DNA from: Flavobacteriales bacterium
GTDB taxonomy: Bacteria; Bacteroidota; Bacteroidia; Flavobacteriales; CAJXXR01
Direction: 5' to 3'
Assembly (NCBI GenBank): GCA_025210805.1
Contig: JAOAQX010000007.1
Location: forward strand, 62,001 to 126,000
DNA length: 64,000 bases
In this document: positions 17,452 to 27,534 of the stretch, in pieces
How positions within the stretch are numbered: the first letter of the stretch is position 1
How the letters are laid out: each line of letters starts with the position of its first letter
Program-made: the position numbers and the translations under genes
The notes under the pieces: model-generated
What the model was told of the DNA's origin: nothing
What the model saw: only the letters and a program-made list of their open reading frames with translations
The model's database searches: none

Positions 17452-18483
17452 ATGGGATTTTTCGATTTATTCAAAACACATGATGTTGCCATTGATTTGG
17501 GAACGGCAAACACCTTAATCATCTACAACAATAAAGTAGTAGTAGATGAACCCTCGATAGTGGCAAAAGATCGCTTGAGCGGGAAAGTGATTGCTGTGGG
17601 TCTCAAAGCACAACAAATGCATGGTAAAACCCATGAAAACATCAAGACGATTCGCCCACTAAAAGACGGTGTAATTGCCGATTTTAGTGCCTCGGAACAT
17701 CTTATTAGAGAATTTGTTCGAAAAATCCCACAGCTCAAGAATTTTGTAAAAACCCCTTCTCTACGTATGGTAATTTGTATTCCAAGTGGAATTACCGAAG
17801 TAGAAAAAAGAGCCGTTATTGATTCTGCCGAACACGCAGGAGCAAAAGACGTGTATCTCGTTCACGAACCCATGGCGGCGGCTATCGGTATCGGAATTGA
17901 TGTACAGGAGCCAAAAGGGAATATGATTATCGATATAGGAGGAGGAACTACCGAAATTGCCGTATTGGCACTAGGAGGAATCGTGTGCGATAAATCTATC
18001 AAAGTTGCAGGAGATATCTTCACTAATGATATTTCTTACTATATGCGTACTCAGCATAATCTATTTATAGGAGAGAGAACCGCAGAACGAATTAAAATAG
18101 AAGTGGGAGCTGCCATTCCTGATCTAGAAAGCCCACCAGAAGATTATGCCGTACAAGGTAGAGATCTGATGACGGGAAAGCCAAAACAAGTTACCGTTTC
18201 CTCATCAGAAATTGCTAGAGCTTTGGATAAATCCATTAATCAGATTGAAGAAGCCATTATGCAAACGCTTTCTATGACACCACCAGAATTGGCTGCCGAT
18301 ATCTACAATACAGGAATCTATCTTGCAGGTGGAGGATCTATGTTGAGAGGTTTAGATAGAAGAATTTCTATAAAAACTGAGCTTCCAGTATGTATTGCCG
18401 AAGATCCTTTAAGAGCCGTTGTTCGTGGAACAGGTATTTGCCTTAAAAATCTGGAGAAATTCCAATTCTTAATGAAAAAATAA
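17452..18483 (+). CDS. mreB: Rod-shape-determining actin homologue MreB
   Basis: This 343-residue actin-fold ATPase forms membrane-bound filaments that direct lateral wall synthesis. Nucleotide-binding motifs are intact: phosphate 1 AIDLGTANTLI, phosphate 2 IIDIGGGTTEIAVLALGG, and the adenosine motif LAGGGSMLRGLDRRI. MGFFDLF at the N-terminus is a plausible amphipathic membrane-contact segment. It heads mreB-mreC-mreD-pbp2-rodA with tiny gaps. Presence of the full set predicts a rod-shaped cell. Confidence 0.97.
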   Translation: MGFFDLFKTHDVAIDLGTANTLIIYNNKVVVDEPSIVAKDRLSGKVIAVGLKAQQMHGKTHENIKTIRPLKDGVIADFSASEHLIREFVRKIPQLKNFVKTPSLRMVICIPSGITEVEKRAVIDSAEHAGAKDVYLVHEPMAAAIGIGIDVQEPKGNMIIDIGGGTTEIAVLALGGIVCDKSIKVAGDIFTNDISYYMRTQHNLFIGERTAERIKIEVGAAIPDLESPPEDYAVQGRDLMTGKPKQVTVSSSEIARALDKSINQIEEAIMQTLSMTPPELAADIYNTGIYLAGGGSMLRGLDRRISIKTELPVCIAEDPLRAVVRGTGICLKNLEKFQFLMKK

Positions 18484-18487
18484 ATAA

Positions 18488-19324
18488 ATGTTACACCTGT
18501 TTGAACTACTTAGGAAGTATAAGTATGCTTTATCTTTTGTGATATTGCAGCTCATTTCCTTTGTGTTTTTATTCAATACGCAGGTGTTTCATAAATTTTC
18601 TTTTTTAAATTCATCTAATTATTTGGTGGGTTCTACTTATGCCGTTTCTAGTAGTATTAATAATTACTTTAATCTGAAATCTAGAAATGTGCATCTGCAA
18701 GATCAAAACAGTCAATTATTAGAACAAAATCACCAACTAAAAGAACTCCTATTTGAAACCGGGAAAAATATTACGATAGATACCACAGATTTTACCTCGG
18801 TATTTCAATATCTCCCAGCAAAAGTGGTCAATTTTACTCAACACAATAAAAACGTATTTCTCACCATAAACAAAGGTGCCAATGATGGAATAAAGAAAGA
18901 TATGGGAGTTATTGGAGCAAAAGGGATTATAGGTAAAACCATCTATATCTCAAACCAATACTCGATTGTGATGACTTGCTTACATCAAGATTTTTATACC
19001 AATATAGAAATAGGAAAGGAAAAAGTAATAGGTTCCCTTTCATGGAATGGAAACGATAACACTACTTGCCAAATAGGTTCGGTGAGTAAATACGCAAAAG
19101 TACAGGAAGGAGATTCTGTTTTCACTAATCAACTTTCTTCTATTTTCCCAAAAGATATCTTTATTGGGCAAGTTTCTAAAGTTTCCATAAATCCTGACGA
19201 TCAGTTTTTCCAGATAGAAGTAGCTCTTGGACAAAACATAAAAGAAGCCTATCATGTCTATTTTTTAATGGACATAGACCGTGAAGAAAAACAATCTTTA
19301 GAAGACTCCATTTATGTTAAATAG
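18488..19324 (+). CDS. mreC: Rod-shape-determining protein MreC
   Basis: This 278-residue bitopic protein links MreB to PBP2. It has one N-terminal membrane helix (YALSFVILQLISFVFLF), a short coiled coil (NVHLQDQNSQLLEQNHQLKE, around residues 72-91) and the periplasmic double beta-barrel region (KGANDGIKKDMGVIGAKGIIGKT split over two strands, GDSVFTNQLSSIFPKDIFIGQV). It overlaps mreD by 11 bp. Confidence 0.93.
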   Translation: MLHLFELLRKYKYALSFVILQLISFVFLFNTQVFHKFSFLNSSNYLVGSTYAVSSSINNYFNLKSRNVHLQDQNSQLLEQNHQLKELLFETGKNITIDTTDFTSVFQYLPAKVVNFTQHNKNVFLTINKGANDGIKKDMGVIGAKGIIGKTIYISNQYSIVMTCLHQDFYTNIEIGKEKVIGSLSWNGNDNTTCQIGSVSKYAKVQEGDSVFTNQLSSIFPKDIFIGQVSKVSINPDDQFFQIEVALGQNIKEAYHVYFLMDIDREEKQSLEDSIYVK

Positions 19325-19826
19325 ATTGATTTCTCCCTATATACTGCGATTTTTCGCTTTGGTTTTCGCCCAAGTTTTCATCCTAGACGAAGTATATCTA
19401 GGAATGGAGCTACATCCTGTTATCTATCTATTATTTCCCCTAACCATGCCTCCAGGGGAGGATAAATTTAAAATTCTTTTGAGTTCTTTTACCATGGCTT
19501 TGTTGATAGATATTTTTCTAGACACTCTAGGATTACACAGTTCTGCCATGCTACTCATGATTTTATTGAGACCTATTGGATTAAAATCTATCAGGATTAA
19601 AACACTGGATATCAATGAAGAAATCACCATTCAAAAGATTCCTATTCTATCATTTAGTTTATACATTTTGACATTTACTTTGGTGCATCAGATTTATTAT
19701 ATAATTTTAAGCAACCTAAATATTGGAGCCATTGTACAATGGAAGTATATTTTCTTAAACACGATACTTTCATCACTTATTATGGTTTTGATTCATATTA
19801 TTTTTACAAAAAAAAACAAAAGATAA
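19314..19826 (+). CDS. mreD: Rod-shape-determining protein MreD
   Basis: This 170-residue integral membrane protein has about five hydrophobic helices (for example FFALVFAQVFILDEVYL and ILSSLIMVLIHIIF) and the conserved HPVIYLLFPLTMP pattern of Bacteroidota MreD. It overlaps mreC and sits 3 bp before pbp2. Assigned from topology and position as much as from sequence. Confidence 0.85.
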   Translation: MLNRLISPYILRFFALVFAQVFILDEVYLGMELHPVIYLLFPLTMPPGEDKFKILLSSFTMALLIDIFLDTLGLHSSAMLLMILLRPIGLKSIRIKTLDINEEITIQKIPILSFSLYILTFTLVHQIYYIILSNLNIGAIVQWKYIFLNTILSSLIMVLIHIIFTKKNKR

Positions 19827-19829
19827 ATC

Positions 19830-21674
19830 GTGAAAAAATACGATTTAAAAAATCGACAATATATTATTCTCTTTTTGATGACACTTGGAGCATTAGTGAT
19901 TTTCTTAAAACTCATTAATCTTCAATTAATCAATGATGTTTATAAGGAAAAGGCGGAGAGAAATGTCATTCGACAAGAAATACTGTATCCTGTTCGGGGT
20001 TCTATCTACGATAGAAACGGAGAACTTCTTGTGGGAAATATCCGTGCATTTGACCTCATGGTAACTCCCAGATATACAAAAGAATTTGACACTACGCTCT
20101 TAGCAAAATTAACCGATTCTTCTGTTGAAATCATCAAGAAAAAACTTAAAAAAGCCCAAAGATATTCCAGACACCTCGCCTCTCCAGTAATCAAAAACAT
20201 TGAAAAAAAAGAGGGAATGATGTTATTGGAAAAAATCAATTCCTTTCCTGGTTTTGAGCTTCAAGAACGTACTACCCGATTTTACCCTTACGGAGTAGCT
20301 GCCAATATTTTGGGATATATTTCTCAAGTCCCTCCCCAATTTCAACGAGACAACCCTTACTATCATAGAAATGATAATATTGGAAGAACAGGCGTAGAGC
20401 GTACCTACGAAAAAGATTTAAGAGGAGAAAAAGGAGAAAAATTTTATTATAAAGATCGCTTTGGAAGATCAAAAGGAAGTTATAAAAACGGAGAATTGAA
20501 CAAAAAAGCAAAAAGCGGTAAAGATCTAACAATTACCTTGGATTGGAAGCTTCAAGACTACGCACAGCAACTCATGGACGGAAAAAAAGGAGCTGTGGTA
20601 GCTATTGAACCCTCAAGTGGAGAAGTGCTCAGTATCGTTTCTAGTCCTACTTATGACCCAAATTTATTAGTAGGAAGAAGACGAACTAAAAACTATAATT
20701 TACTAGAAAAGGATACACTACTTCCTTTGTATGATAGAGCATTACAAGGACAATATCCTCCAGGTTCTACTTTTAAACTCGTAAACGCTTTAATTGGCTT
20801 ACAAGAAGGAACGGTAACAGAATATTCAAAATTTCCCTGTCACCATGGATGGTATTATAGTCCGAGATTAAAAGTGGGTTGTCATTCACACTATTCTCCA
20901 TTGGCATTGAGACAATCTATTGCACAATCTTGTAATGGATATTACTGTGCCCTTTTTCATAAAATGATTGATAAAGATCAAAAAACAAAAGAAAACTACA
21001 CACGCTGGAGGGAATATGTGAAAAGTTTTGGATTTGGAAATTATCTTGGAAATGATTTTGATAAAGGAAGTCCAGGGAAAATTCCATCAGTAGCCGATAA
21101 TGATTCTCGGTATCCCAAACTTTGGAAAGCTCCCACGGTTATTTCTTTATCTATTGGACAAGATGCCTTGCTGGCAACGCCTATCCAGATGGCAAATATG
21201 GCAGCTGCTATTGCCAATAGAGGATATTTTTACACACCTCATATCATTAAAGAAAAAAATGGAGAATCGATTGAAATTGAACGTTTCACCAAACCAAAAA
21301 AAATCAATATTGACAAAAAGCACTTCGAAACCGTAATTGACGGAATGCAACTAGCGGTAGAAGGAAAAATAGGTGTCGCTACTTCCACTGGTGCTAGAAT
21401 ACAAGGAATTACTGTTTGTGGAAAAACAGGTACAGCACAAAATGTCAATAAAGATAAAGATCATTCAATTTTTATAGCCTTTGCCCCCAGAGAAAATCCC
21501 AAAATTGCCATTGCAGTATATGTAGAAAATGCAGGATGGGGGTCTTCTTATGGTGTGCCTATTGCCAGTCTCATTATGGAACGCTATCTAAAAGGGCATA
21601 TCGTAAGGCAAGAATTATCACAAAAGATGATCAATACTAATCTTCTAGAAACTGAAAGCGATGAGGAAAGCTAA
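19830..21674 (+). CDS. mrdA: Penicillin-binding protein 2 (elongation transpeptidase)
   Basis: This 614-residue class B PBP crosslinks lateral-wall peptidoglycan together with RodA. It starts with GTG and has an N-terminal membrane anchor (YIILFLMTLGALVIFLKLI), a dimerisation/pedestal region (YPVRGSIYDRNGELL) and the transpeptidase domain with all three motifs: SxxK in PPGSTFKLVNA, SxN in QSCNGYYCA and KTG in CGKTGTAQNV. The C-terminus overlaps rodA by 14 bp, so glycosyltransferase and transpeptidase are translationally coupled. Confidence 0.95.
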   Translation: MKKYDLKNRQYIILFLMTLGALVIFLKLINLQLINDVYKEKAERNVIRQEILYPVRGSIYDRNGELLVGNIRAFDLMVTPRYTKEFDTTLLAKLTDSSVEIIKKKLKKAQRYSRHLASPVIKNIEKKEGMMLLEKINSFPGFELQERTTRFYPYGVAANILGYISQVPPQFQRDNPYYHRNDNIGRTGVERTYEKDLRGEKGEKFYYKDRFGRSKGSYKNGELNKKAKSGKDLTITLDWKLQDYAQQLMDGKKGAVVAIEPSSGEVLSIVSSPTYDPNLLVGRRRTKNYNLLEKDTLLPLYDRALQGQYPPGSTFKLVNALIGLQEGTVTEYSKFPCHHGWYYSPRLKVGCHSHYSPLALRQSIAQSCNGYYCALFHKMIDKDQKTKENYTRWREYVKSFGFGNYLGNDFDKGSPGKIPSVADNDSRYPKLWKAPTVISLSIGQDALLATPIQMANMAAAIANRGYFYTPHIIKEKNGESIEIERFTKPKKINIDKKHFETVIDGMQLAVEGKIGVATSTGARIQGITVCGKTGTAQNVNKDKDHSIFIAFAPRENPKIAIAVYVENAGWGSSYGVPIASLIMERYLKGHIVRQELSQKMINTNLLETESDEES

Positions 21675-22923
21675 TACCATTTTAGAAGTTGATTGGCTTA
21701 TAATTATGCTCTATCTTATTCTGTGTATCATAGGATGGGTGAGTATCTATTCGGCAAACTATGACGAACAATTTGTTTCTATATTTGACAGCAGTCAAGA
21801 ACATGGAAAACAAATCATTTGGATAGGATCATCTTTGCTAATTGGACTTTTTATTCTTTTTACTTCTTCAAGATTATACACCTACTATTCAATCTATTTT
21901 TACTTAGTCTCCATGTTGCTCTTGGTGCTCGTTCTTTTTATCGGAAAAGAAGTAGGAGGAGGAAAATCATGGTTTGGAATAGGATCCTACAGTATACAAC
22001 CCGCAGAATTTGCAAAATTCTCTACCCTACTCATACTAGGAACCTTACTTTCTAGTCCGCAAACAGATTTAAGAGATTTCAGGTCTCAACTAGTCACCTT
22101 TGCCGTTTTGGCAATCCCCATGTTTTTAATTCTCCTTCAGCCCGATGCAGGTTCCGCATTAGTTTATTCATCTTTGATTCTTGTGCTGTATCGTGAAGGT
22201 TTACCGGGTTATTATCTTTGGGGAATCATTTCAGCTATTTTACTTTTTCTTATTTCCTTACTCATTCCGCTTTGGTTAACCTTATTACTGGTCGTACTTA
22301 TTATTCTGATTTCTTATGTTCTCCAAAAACCCAGAATCAGACGGAAATATCTTTTACATTTTGTTTTAGTGGGTATTGTTAGCATTATTTATTCTATCGG
22401 TGTGGGATTTATCTACAATAATGTCTTTAAATCACATCATAGAAACCGAATTGATATTATTCTCGGAAAAATAGAAGATAGTAGTGACAAAGGTTATAAC
22501 CTGTTGCAATCAAAAATAGCTATTGGCTCTGGAGGAGTTGTAGGACAAGGATTTTTAGAAGGAACGCAAACACGCTACAATTTTGTACCAGAACAAAGTA
22601 CTGATTTTATTTTTTGTACCATAGGAGAAGAATGGGGACTTCTTGGAAGCCTTGTGCTTATGGTCATATTTCTTGGACTCATTTATCGAATCATTCTTCT
22701 TTCCGAAAGACAAAAATCTGCCTTTACAAGAGTATATGGATATGGAGTAGCCAGTATTCTTTTCTTCCACTTTTTTGTAAATATCGGGATGACCATCGGT
22801 GTAGTTCCCGTTATTGGAATTCCCTTGCCCTATGTGAGCTACGGAGGATCTTCACTTTGGGGCTTTACGATTCTTCTTTTTATCTTTTTGAGACTAGCGT
22901 CTGAACGGAAGGAGATTTTATAG
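21661..22923 (+). CDS. rodA: SEDS peptidoglycan glycosyltransferase RodA
   Basis: This 420-residue protein of the SEDS family polymerises lipid II during elongation with its partner PBP2. About ten membrane helices are visible with the motifs GGGKSWFGIGSYSIQPAEFAK (split: GKSWFGIG, QPAEFAKF), LLQPDAGSALVYSS and the C-terminal GIPLPYVSYGGSSLWGF. The IGS-S-IQPAEF version and its position immediately after pbp2 identify RodA rather than FtsW. It is directly followed by a second SEDS gene. Confidence 0.94.
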   Translation: MRKANTILEVDWLIIMLYLILCIIGWVSIYSANYDEQFVSIFDSSQEHGKQIIWIGSSLLIGLFILFTSSRLYTYYSIYFYLVSMLLLVLVLFIGKEVGGGKSWFGIGSYSIQPAEFAKFSTLLILGTLLSSPQTDLRDFRSQLVTFAVLAIPMFLILLQPDAGSALVYSSLILVLYREGLPGYYLWGIISAILLFLISLLIPLWLTLLLVVLIILISYVLQKPRIRRKYLLHFVLVGIVSIIYSIGVGFIYNNVFKSHHRNRIDIILGKIEDSSDKGYNLLQSKIAIGSGGVVGQGFLEGTQTRYNFVPEQSTDFIFCTIGEEWGLLGSLVLMVIFLGLIYRIILLSERQKSAFTRVYGYGVASILFFHFFVNIGMTIGVVPVIGIPLPYVSYGGSSLWGFTILLFIFLRLASERKEIL

Positions 22924-23083
22924 AAATAAAACCTCAACAAAAGAACACACTGTCCACCCAGCTAAATCAAACTTCTATCGAAATATTACAAAGATTTAGC
23001 TTAAAAAAAAGATAATTCAATACCTTTACCATAAGTTTTTATTGTAAAAATCAAAAAACATCACTTAGCGGTATTAGACATCA

Positions 23084-24370
23084 ATGAATAAGTTAATTAA
23101 GGGCGACAAAAGCGTATGGATTTCTGTCTTGTTTCTCGTTGCCTATTCATCACTTTTGGTTTATAGTTCTAGTAGTAATCTTGCCTACCAATATCATGGA
23201 GGAAGTAGTTTGCCTATTGGTTTAAAACACGTAGCCCATATTCTCATGGGGTTTACGCTTATTATTTTAGTTTCTAATATTCCTTTTCGCTTTTTTTATA
23301 ACACCTCTATCTTAGTATATATTGCCGCCATTGTACTCATTTTTATTGCACTCACACGTGGAACCACCATTGGTGGAGCAAGTGCAGAACGATGGGTGCG
23401 GATATTCGGATTTTCTTTTCAACCCTCCGAACTAGCGAAAGTGTCTATTATTCTGCTTCTTTCGCGTCAACTAGTAAAACATCAAGATAAATTACAGAGC
23501 TTTAAGAAATCATTTCTTTACGTTCTTGCTCCTATTTTACTATTATTTGCCTTTGTTTTTAAATCAAGTTTATCCTCAGCAACATTTATCTTTTTTATTA
23601 GCTTTGTACTGCTATATATCGGAAATTATTCTACCAAAAACCTACTCAAAATGGCGGGTTCTGGAATCTTAATTATGGTCTTAGTAATCTCTATTTTTAA
23701 GTTTTTTCCTAGCGTAGCCAATAGATTTGACACTTGGGAAGCCCGTATAGAACGATTTATTGGAGAAGAACAACACGACCCCGACGGAAATTACCAATCT
23801 GATCATGCAAAAATGGCAATTGTACGTGGTCATTATACAGGAGTAGGACCTGGAAAAAGTGTTCATAAATATTTCCTTCCTCAATCAAACTCCGATTTTG
23901 TTTATGCCATCATTGGTGAAGAATATGGTTATGGAGGAATGATTTTCCCCATAATTGTTTACCTCTTTTTGGTCTTTAGATTTCTCACCATTGCCAACCA
24001 TGCCCTTAATGATTTTGGGAGACTTCTGGTGGTAGGATTAGGCTTTAGTATCTTACTACAAGCTTTTATAAACATGGGAGTAGCCGTTGGATTACTTCCA
24101 GTTACGGGGCAAACACTTCCTCTTATTAGTGCGGGTGGGTCTTCTATTTGGATGACTTGTATTGCGATAGGGGTTATTCTTTCGGTGTCACACTCCAGTA
24201 TTTTAGCAAAAAAAGAACTAGAAGAAGAACTCTTAGAAAGAGCAAAAAGCACCTTAGAAATTTCGAGATCTATGGCAATGGCAGAAGGAAGAGTTTTTGA
24301 CGAAAAAGCATACCTAAAAGAAGAAGTGAAAAGACTAAAAAGTGAGTACAAAAATCAACAAGAATACTAA
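23084..24370 (+). CDS. ftsW: SEDS peptidoglycan glycosyltransferase FtsW
   Basis: This 428-residue SEDS protein is the division-specific lipid II polymerase. TTIGGASAERWVRIFGFSFQ (the Bacteroidota FtsW version), SFQPSELAKVSI, IGEEYGYGG and LPVTGQTLPLISAGGSS are intact. After the last helix (~residue 375) there is a highly charged, probably coiled cytoplasmic tail of about 50 residues (EEELLERAKSTLEI onward). A 160-bp gap separates it from rodA; TACCTTTA at about 23025 may be a weak -7 box. The end overlaps murG by 29 bp. Confidence 0.93.
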   Translation: MNKLIKGDKSVWISVLFLVAYSSLLVYSSSSNLAYQYHGGSSLPIGLKHVAHILMGFTLIILVSNIPFRFFYNTSILVYIAAIVLIFIALTRGTTIGGASAERWVRIFGFSFQPSELAKVSIILLLSRQLVKHQDKLQSFKKSFLYVLAPILLLFAFVFKSSLSSATFIFFISFVLLYIGNYSTKNLLKMAGSGILIMVLVISIFKFFPSVANRFDTWEARIERFIGEEQHDPDGNYQSDHAKMAIVRGHYTGVGPGKSVHKYFLPQSNSDFVYAIIGEEYGYGGMIFPIIVYLFLVFRFLTIANHALNDFGRLLVVGLGFSILLQAFINMGVAVGLLPVTGQTLPLISAGGSSIWMTCIAIGVILSVSHSSILAKKELEEELLERAKSTLEISRSMAMAEGRVFDEKAYLKEEVKRLKSEYKNQQEY

Positions 24371-25445
24371 GCAAAATCATTTTATCCTAAGTGGTGGAGG
24401 AACTGGCGGACATATTTACCCAGCCTTAGCAATTGCTGAAGCTCTAGAAGCATACCCAAATACTTCCGTGAGCTTTGTGGGAGCTTTGGGTAAAATGGAA
24501 ATGGAAAAAATTCCACAAGCTGGTTACAAAATCTTAGGATTACCCATACGAGGTTTACAAAGAGGAAAAATATGGGCAAATCTTTCTTTGCCTTTTAGGA
24601 TTATAACGAGTCTTACCAAAAGCTATTTTCACCTCAAAAAAGTACAGCCAAAAGCCGTAATAGGAACAGGTGGATACGCTAGTGCTCCTATAGCCTTGGT
24701 AGCATCTTGGTTAAAAATACCTGTGTATTTGCAAGAGCAAAACTCTTTCCCAGGCTTAGTGAACCGAAAAATGGCAAAATATGCCCAAAAAGTCTTTGTG
24801 GCTTATCCCAATATGGATCGATTTTTCCCAGAAAACAAAATCATTTATTCAGGAAATCCCATCCGAAAAAACATTCTTGAAAAACTTCAAGTAAAAACAG
24901 AAAATCAGACCTCTACACCCAAATTACTCATTTTGGGCGGAAGCCTAGGAGCACGTTCCATCAATGATTTTTTTATTCAGCACATAGAAACATTGGCAAA
25001 AGAATCCATTGAGATTCAATGGCAGTGCGGAAAACTGTATGAAAAACAGTGCAAAGATGCTTGGGAAAAAGCAGGAAGACCAGAAAACATCCATATACAA
25101 GCATTTATTCAAAATATGGCTGAAGCTTATGCACAAGCACATCTAGTACTTTGCCGAGCAGGTGCACTTACTGTTTCTGAGATTGCTTTGATGCAAAAAC
25201 CCGCTATTTTTGTGCCTTCGCCAAATGTTACAGACAATCATCAATACAAAAATGCTTTGGCTTTAGCCGAAAAAAATGCCGCACTTCTTTGGGAAGAAAA
25301 ACAGCTAAAAGAAGAGCATAGCTTACAATATCTGCTCACCACTCTTGAAGATCAAGAACTACAAGGAAAATTGAAATCAGAAATTGTACAATTCTCAAAA
25401 TCAAAAGCTTCAGAAGAAATTGCTAAACAGATTCTCCAAAAATGA
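24342..25445 (+). CDS. murG: UDP-GlcNAc:lipid I GlcNAc transferase MurG
   Basis: This 367-residue GT28 enzyme adds GlcNAc to lipid I to make lipid II on the inner face of the membrane. The glycine-rich N-terminal loop SGGGTGGHIYPALAIAEAL, IGTGGYASAPIALVA, LQEQNSFPGLVNR and the C-domain RAGALTVSEIALMQKPAIFVP are all present. It starts with GTG at 24342 inside ftsW. The stop overlaps murC by 4 bp. Confidence 0.96.
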   Translation: MSTKINKNTKQNHFILSGGGTGGHIYPALAIAEALEAYPNTSVSFVGALGKMEMEKIPQAGYKILGLPIRGLQRGKIWANLSLPFRIITSLTKSYFHLKKVQPKAVIGTGGYASAPIALVASWLKIPVYLQEQNSFPGLVNRKMAKYAQKVFVAYPNMDRFFPENKIIYSGNPIRKNILEKLQVKTENQTSTPKLLILGGSLGARSINDFFIQHIETLAKESIEIQWQCGKLYEKQCKDAWEKAGRPENIHIQAFIQNMAEAYAQAHLVLCRAGALTVSEIALMQKPAIFVPSPNVTDNHQYKNALALAEKNAALLWEEKQLKEEHSLQYLLTTLEDQELQGKLKSEIVQFSKSKASEEIAKQILQK

Positions 25446-26779
25446 AATTAACTCAGTATCAACATATATACTTTTTAGGAATAGGAGGAATTGGGATGAG
25501 TGCCTTAGCTCGTTACTTTAGGGCAAATGGGCAAACCGTTTCTGGATATGATAAAACACCCACTCCACTTTGCAAAAAGCTGGAAAATGAAGGAGTTACA
25601 ATTTGTTATCAGGATGATATTTCACAGATCCCTCTGGGAATAAACACAGAAAACACATTAGTTATTTTCACCCCAGCCATTCCAGATGATTTAAAGATTA
25701 AACAACATTTGCAAAAGCAAGCATTTCGCCTCTTTAAAAGAGCCGAAATTTTAGGAATGATCTCTAAAACAAAAAAGTGTTTGGCAGTAGCGGGTACACA
25801 TGGAAAAACCAGTACTTCTGCAATTTTGGGGCATATTATGGCAAATTCTTCTTTGGGATGCACGGCTTTCATTGGAGGAATCCTCAATAATTATCAATCT
25901 AATCTTATTCTCCAGCCAGAATCTGATTATATGGTTGTAGAGGCCGATGAATTTGACCGTTCTTTTATGCATCTTGAGGTAAAAAGCACGGCACTGACTT
26001 CTATTGATGCCGATCATCTTGATATTTATGGCAATCATCAAGAAATGCAAAAAACCTTTGAGAATTATCTTCAAAATGTGAGAGAATACTGTGTCATTCA
26101 AGAAGAAATTCCAATAGAAGGAACACATAATTATGGACTCAATAACGCAGCACAATTTTATGCCTCCAATATTCGTTGGACAGGAACAAAAATGGAGTTC
26201 ACTCTGCATCTTCAAGAAGAAAAAATAGACCATTGTGAACTTGGATTTCCAGGACTTCATAATGTAGAAAATGCAGTTGCAGCAGCCAGCTTGGCATATT
26301 TAGAGGGTGTATCCCTAAAAGAAATAAAAAATTCATTATCAAGCTTTGAAGGTGTTGCAAGACGATTTAATCTTAGTATTTTTGGAGAAAAGATATTTAT
26401 AGATGATTATGCCCATCATCCTACAGAAATAAAAAGAACCATAGATTCTATTCGATATTTTTTTCCAGAGAAAAAACTCTTGGCAATTTTTCAACCACAT
26501 TTGTTCTCCAGAACTCAAGATTTTATGGAAGAATTTGCTCACGAACTTTCTCAAGCAGATGAAACACTTTTACTCGACATTTATCCTGCCAGAGAACGCC
26601 CAATTGCGGGAGTTAGTAGTGATCACTTAGTGGAAAAAATGAGTCATGGTACCAAAATTGACCGAAATAAAATTTGTGAAGAAATAGCAAAAAGACCTGA
26701 AGCAGATATTATTTTAACGATAGGTGCAGGAGATATCTCAAATCATGTTGAAGAAATAAAATCTCATTTGAAAAAATGA
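25442..26779 (+). CDS. murC: UDP-N-acetylmuramate--L-alanine ligase MurC
   Basis: This 445-residue Mur ligase adds L-Ala to UDP-MurNAc. The N-terminal Rossmann loop (YFLGIGGIGMSALAR), the ATP loop AVAGTHGKTSTSAI, the EADEFDRSF motif and the C-terminal-domain pattern DDYAHHPTEIK are typical of MurC. Four-base overlaps with murG and ftsQ make a strictly coupled block. Confidence 0.96.
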   Translation: MKLTQYQHIYFLGIGGIGMSALARYFRANGQTVSGYDKTPTPLCKKLENEGVTICYQDDISQIPLGINTENTLVIFTPAIPDDLKIKQHLQKQAFRLFKRAEILGMISKTKKCLAVAGTHGKTSTSAILGHIMANSSLGCTAFIGGILNNYQSNLILQPESDYMVVEADEFDRSFMHLEVKSTALTSIDADHLDIYGNHQEMQKTFENYLQNVREYCVIQEEIPIEGTHNYGLNNAAQFYASNIRWTGTKMEFTLHLQEEKIDHCELGFPGLHNVENAVAAASLAYLEGVSLKEIKNSLSSFEGVARRFNLSIFGEKIFIDDYAHHPTEIKRTIDSIRYFFPEKKLLAIFQPHLFSRTQDFMEEFAHELSQADETLLLDIYPARERPIAGVSSDHLVEKMSHGTKIDRNKICEEIAKRPEADIILTIGAGDISNHVEEIKSHLKK

Positions 26780-27534
26780 CAAAAAATAAAAATATCATAA
26801 AATGGTTGCGAATTAGCTACTGGTTACTCATTCTCTTGTTGTTTGGGTATATTCTTTTTTGGTCCAATATTCAAAAAACCAAAAACCCTGTGGTATGGAA
26901 AGAAACAACCGTCAATGTAGTTAACGAAGAATCTGTTAGTTTCATTCAGGCTCAAAGTATTAATGGTATTTTTGAAGAAAAGAATTTAAGTTATATCAAT
27001 ACGCCTGTTCGAAAAATAGATCAAGACACATTAGAAAAAATTATTGAACAAAATCCATTTATCCAAAAGGCTGAAATATACACAGATTTTCATGGAGAAA
27101 TGAATATTGAAGTCATTCAAGAAGTTCCTTATTTAAGAGTACACAGACCTCAAAAATCTTATTATTTGAACCAATGGGGAGAAAATTTTCCTTTAAGTAG
27201 TGATTATACTGCAAGAGTTCCGATAATAAGAGTGGATATCGATAGCTTTAAAAATGACCAAATTTTGGATTTATTTCACACTTTGGAATCTAAACCATTA
27301 GTAAGAAAACAAATAGCAGAAGTGTATATCAATTCCTTTGAAGAAATCACTTTAGTTCCAAGAATGGGGAAATTTTTGGTAGAATTGGGCCCAAATGAGG
27401 ATATTCCCGAAAAACTCGATAATTTTGAACATACAATGAATTTGATTCTTAAAACCAAAGGATGGAATCGATATTCAAAAATAAGTTTAGCTTTTAAGAA
27501 CCAAGTGGTTTGTACTAAAATAAAAGAATCATGA
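26776..27534 (+). CDS. ftsQ: Cell division protein FtsQ
   Basis: This 252-residue bitopic division protein has a short basic cytoplasmic start, one membrane helix (ISYWLLILLLFGYILFW), a POTRA-like stretch (LEKIIEQNPFIQKAEIYTDF) and the FtsQ domain with RVHRPQKSYYLNQWGENFPL. Bacteroidota FtsQ is divergent, so position between murC and ftsA with 4-bp overlaps at both ends carries much of the assignment. Confidence 0.9.
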   Translation: MTKNKNIIKWLRISYWLLILLLFGYILFWSNIQKTKNPVVWKETTVNVVNEESVSFIQAQSINGIFEEKNLSYINTPVRKIDQDTLEKIIEQNPFIQKAEIYTDFHGEMNIEVIQEVPYLRVHRPQKSYYLNQWGENFPLSSDYTARVPIIRVDIDSFKNDQILDLFHTLESKPLVRKQIAEVYINSFEEITLVPRMGKFLVELGPNEDIPEKLDNFEHTMNLILKTKGWNRYSKISLAFKNQVVCTKIKES

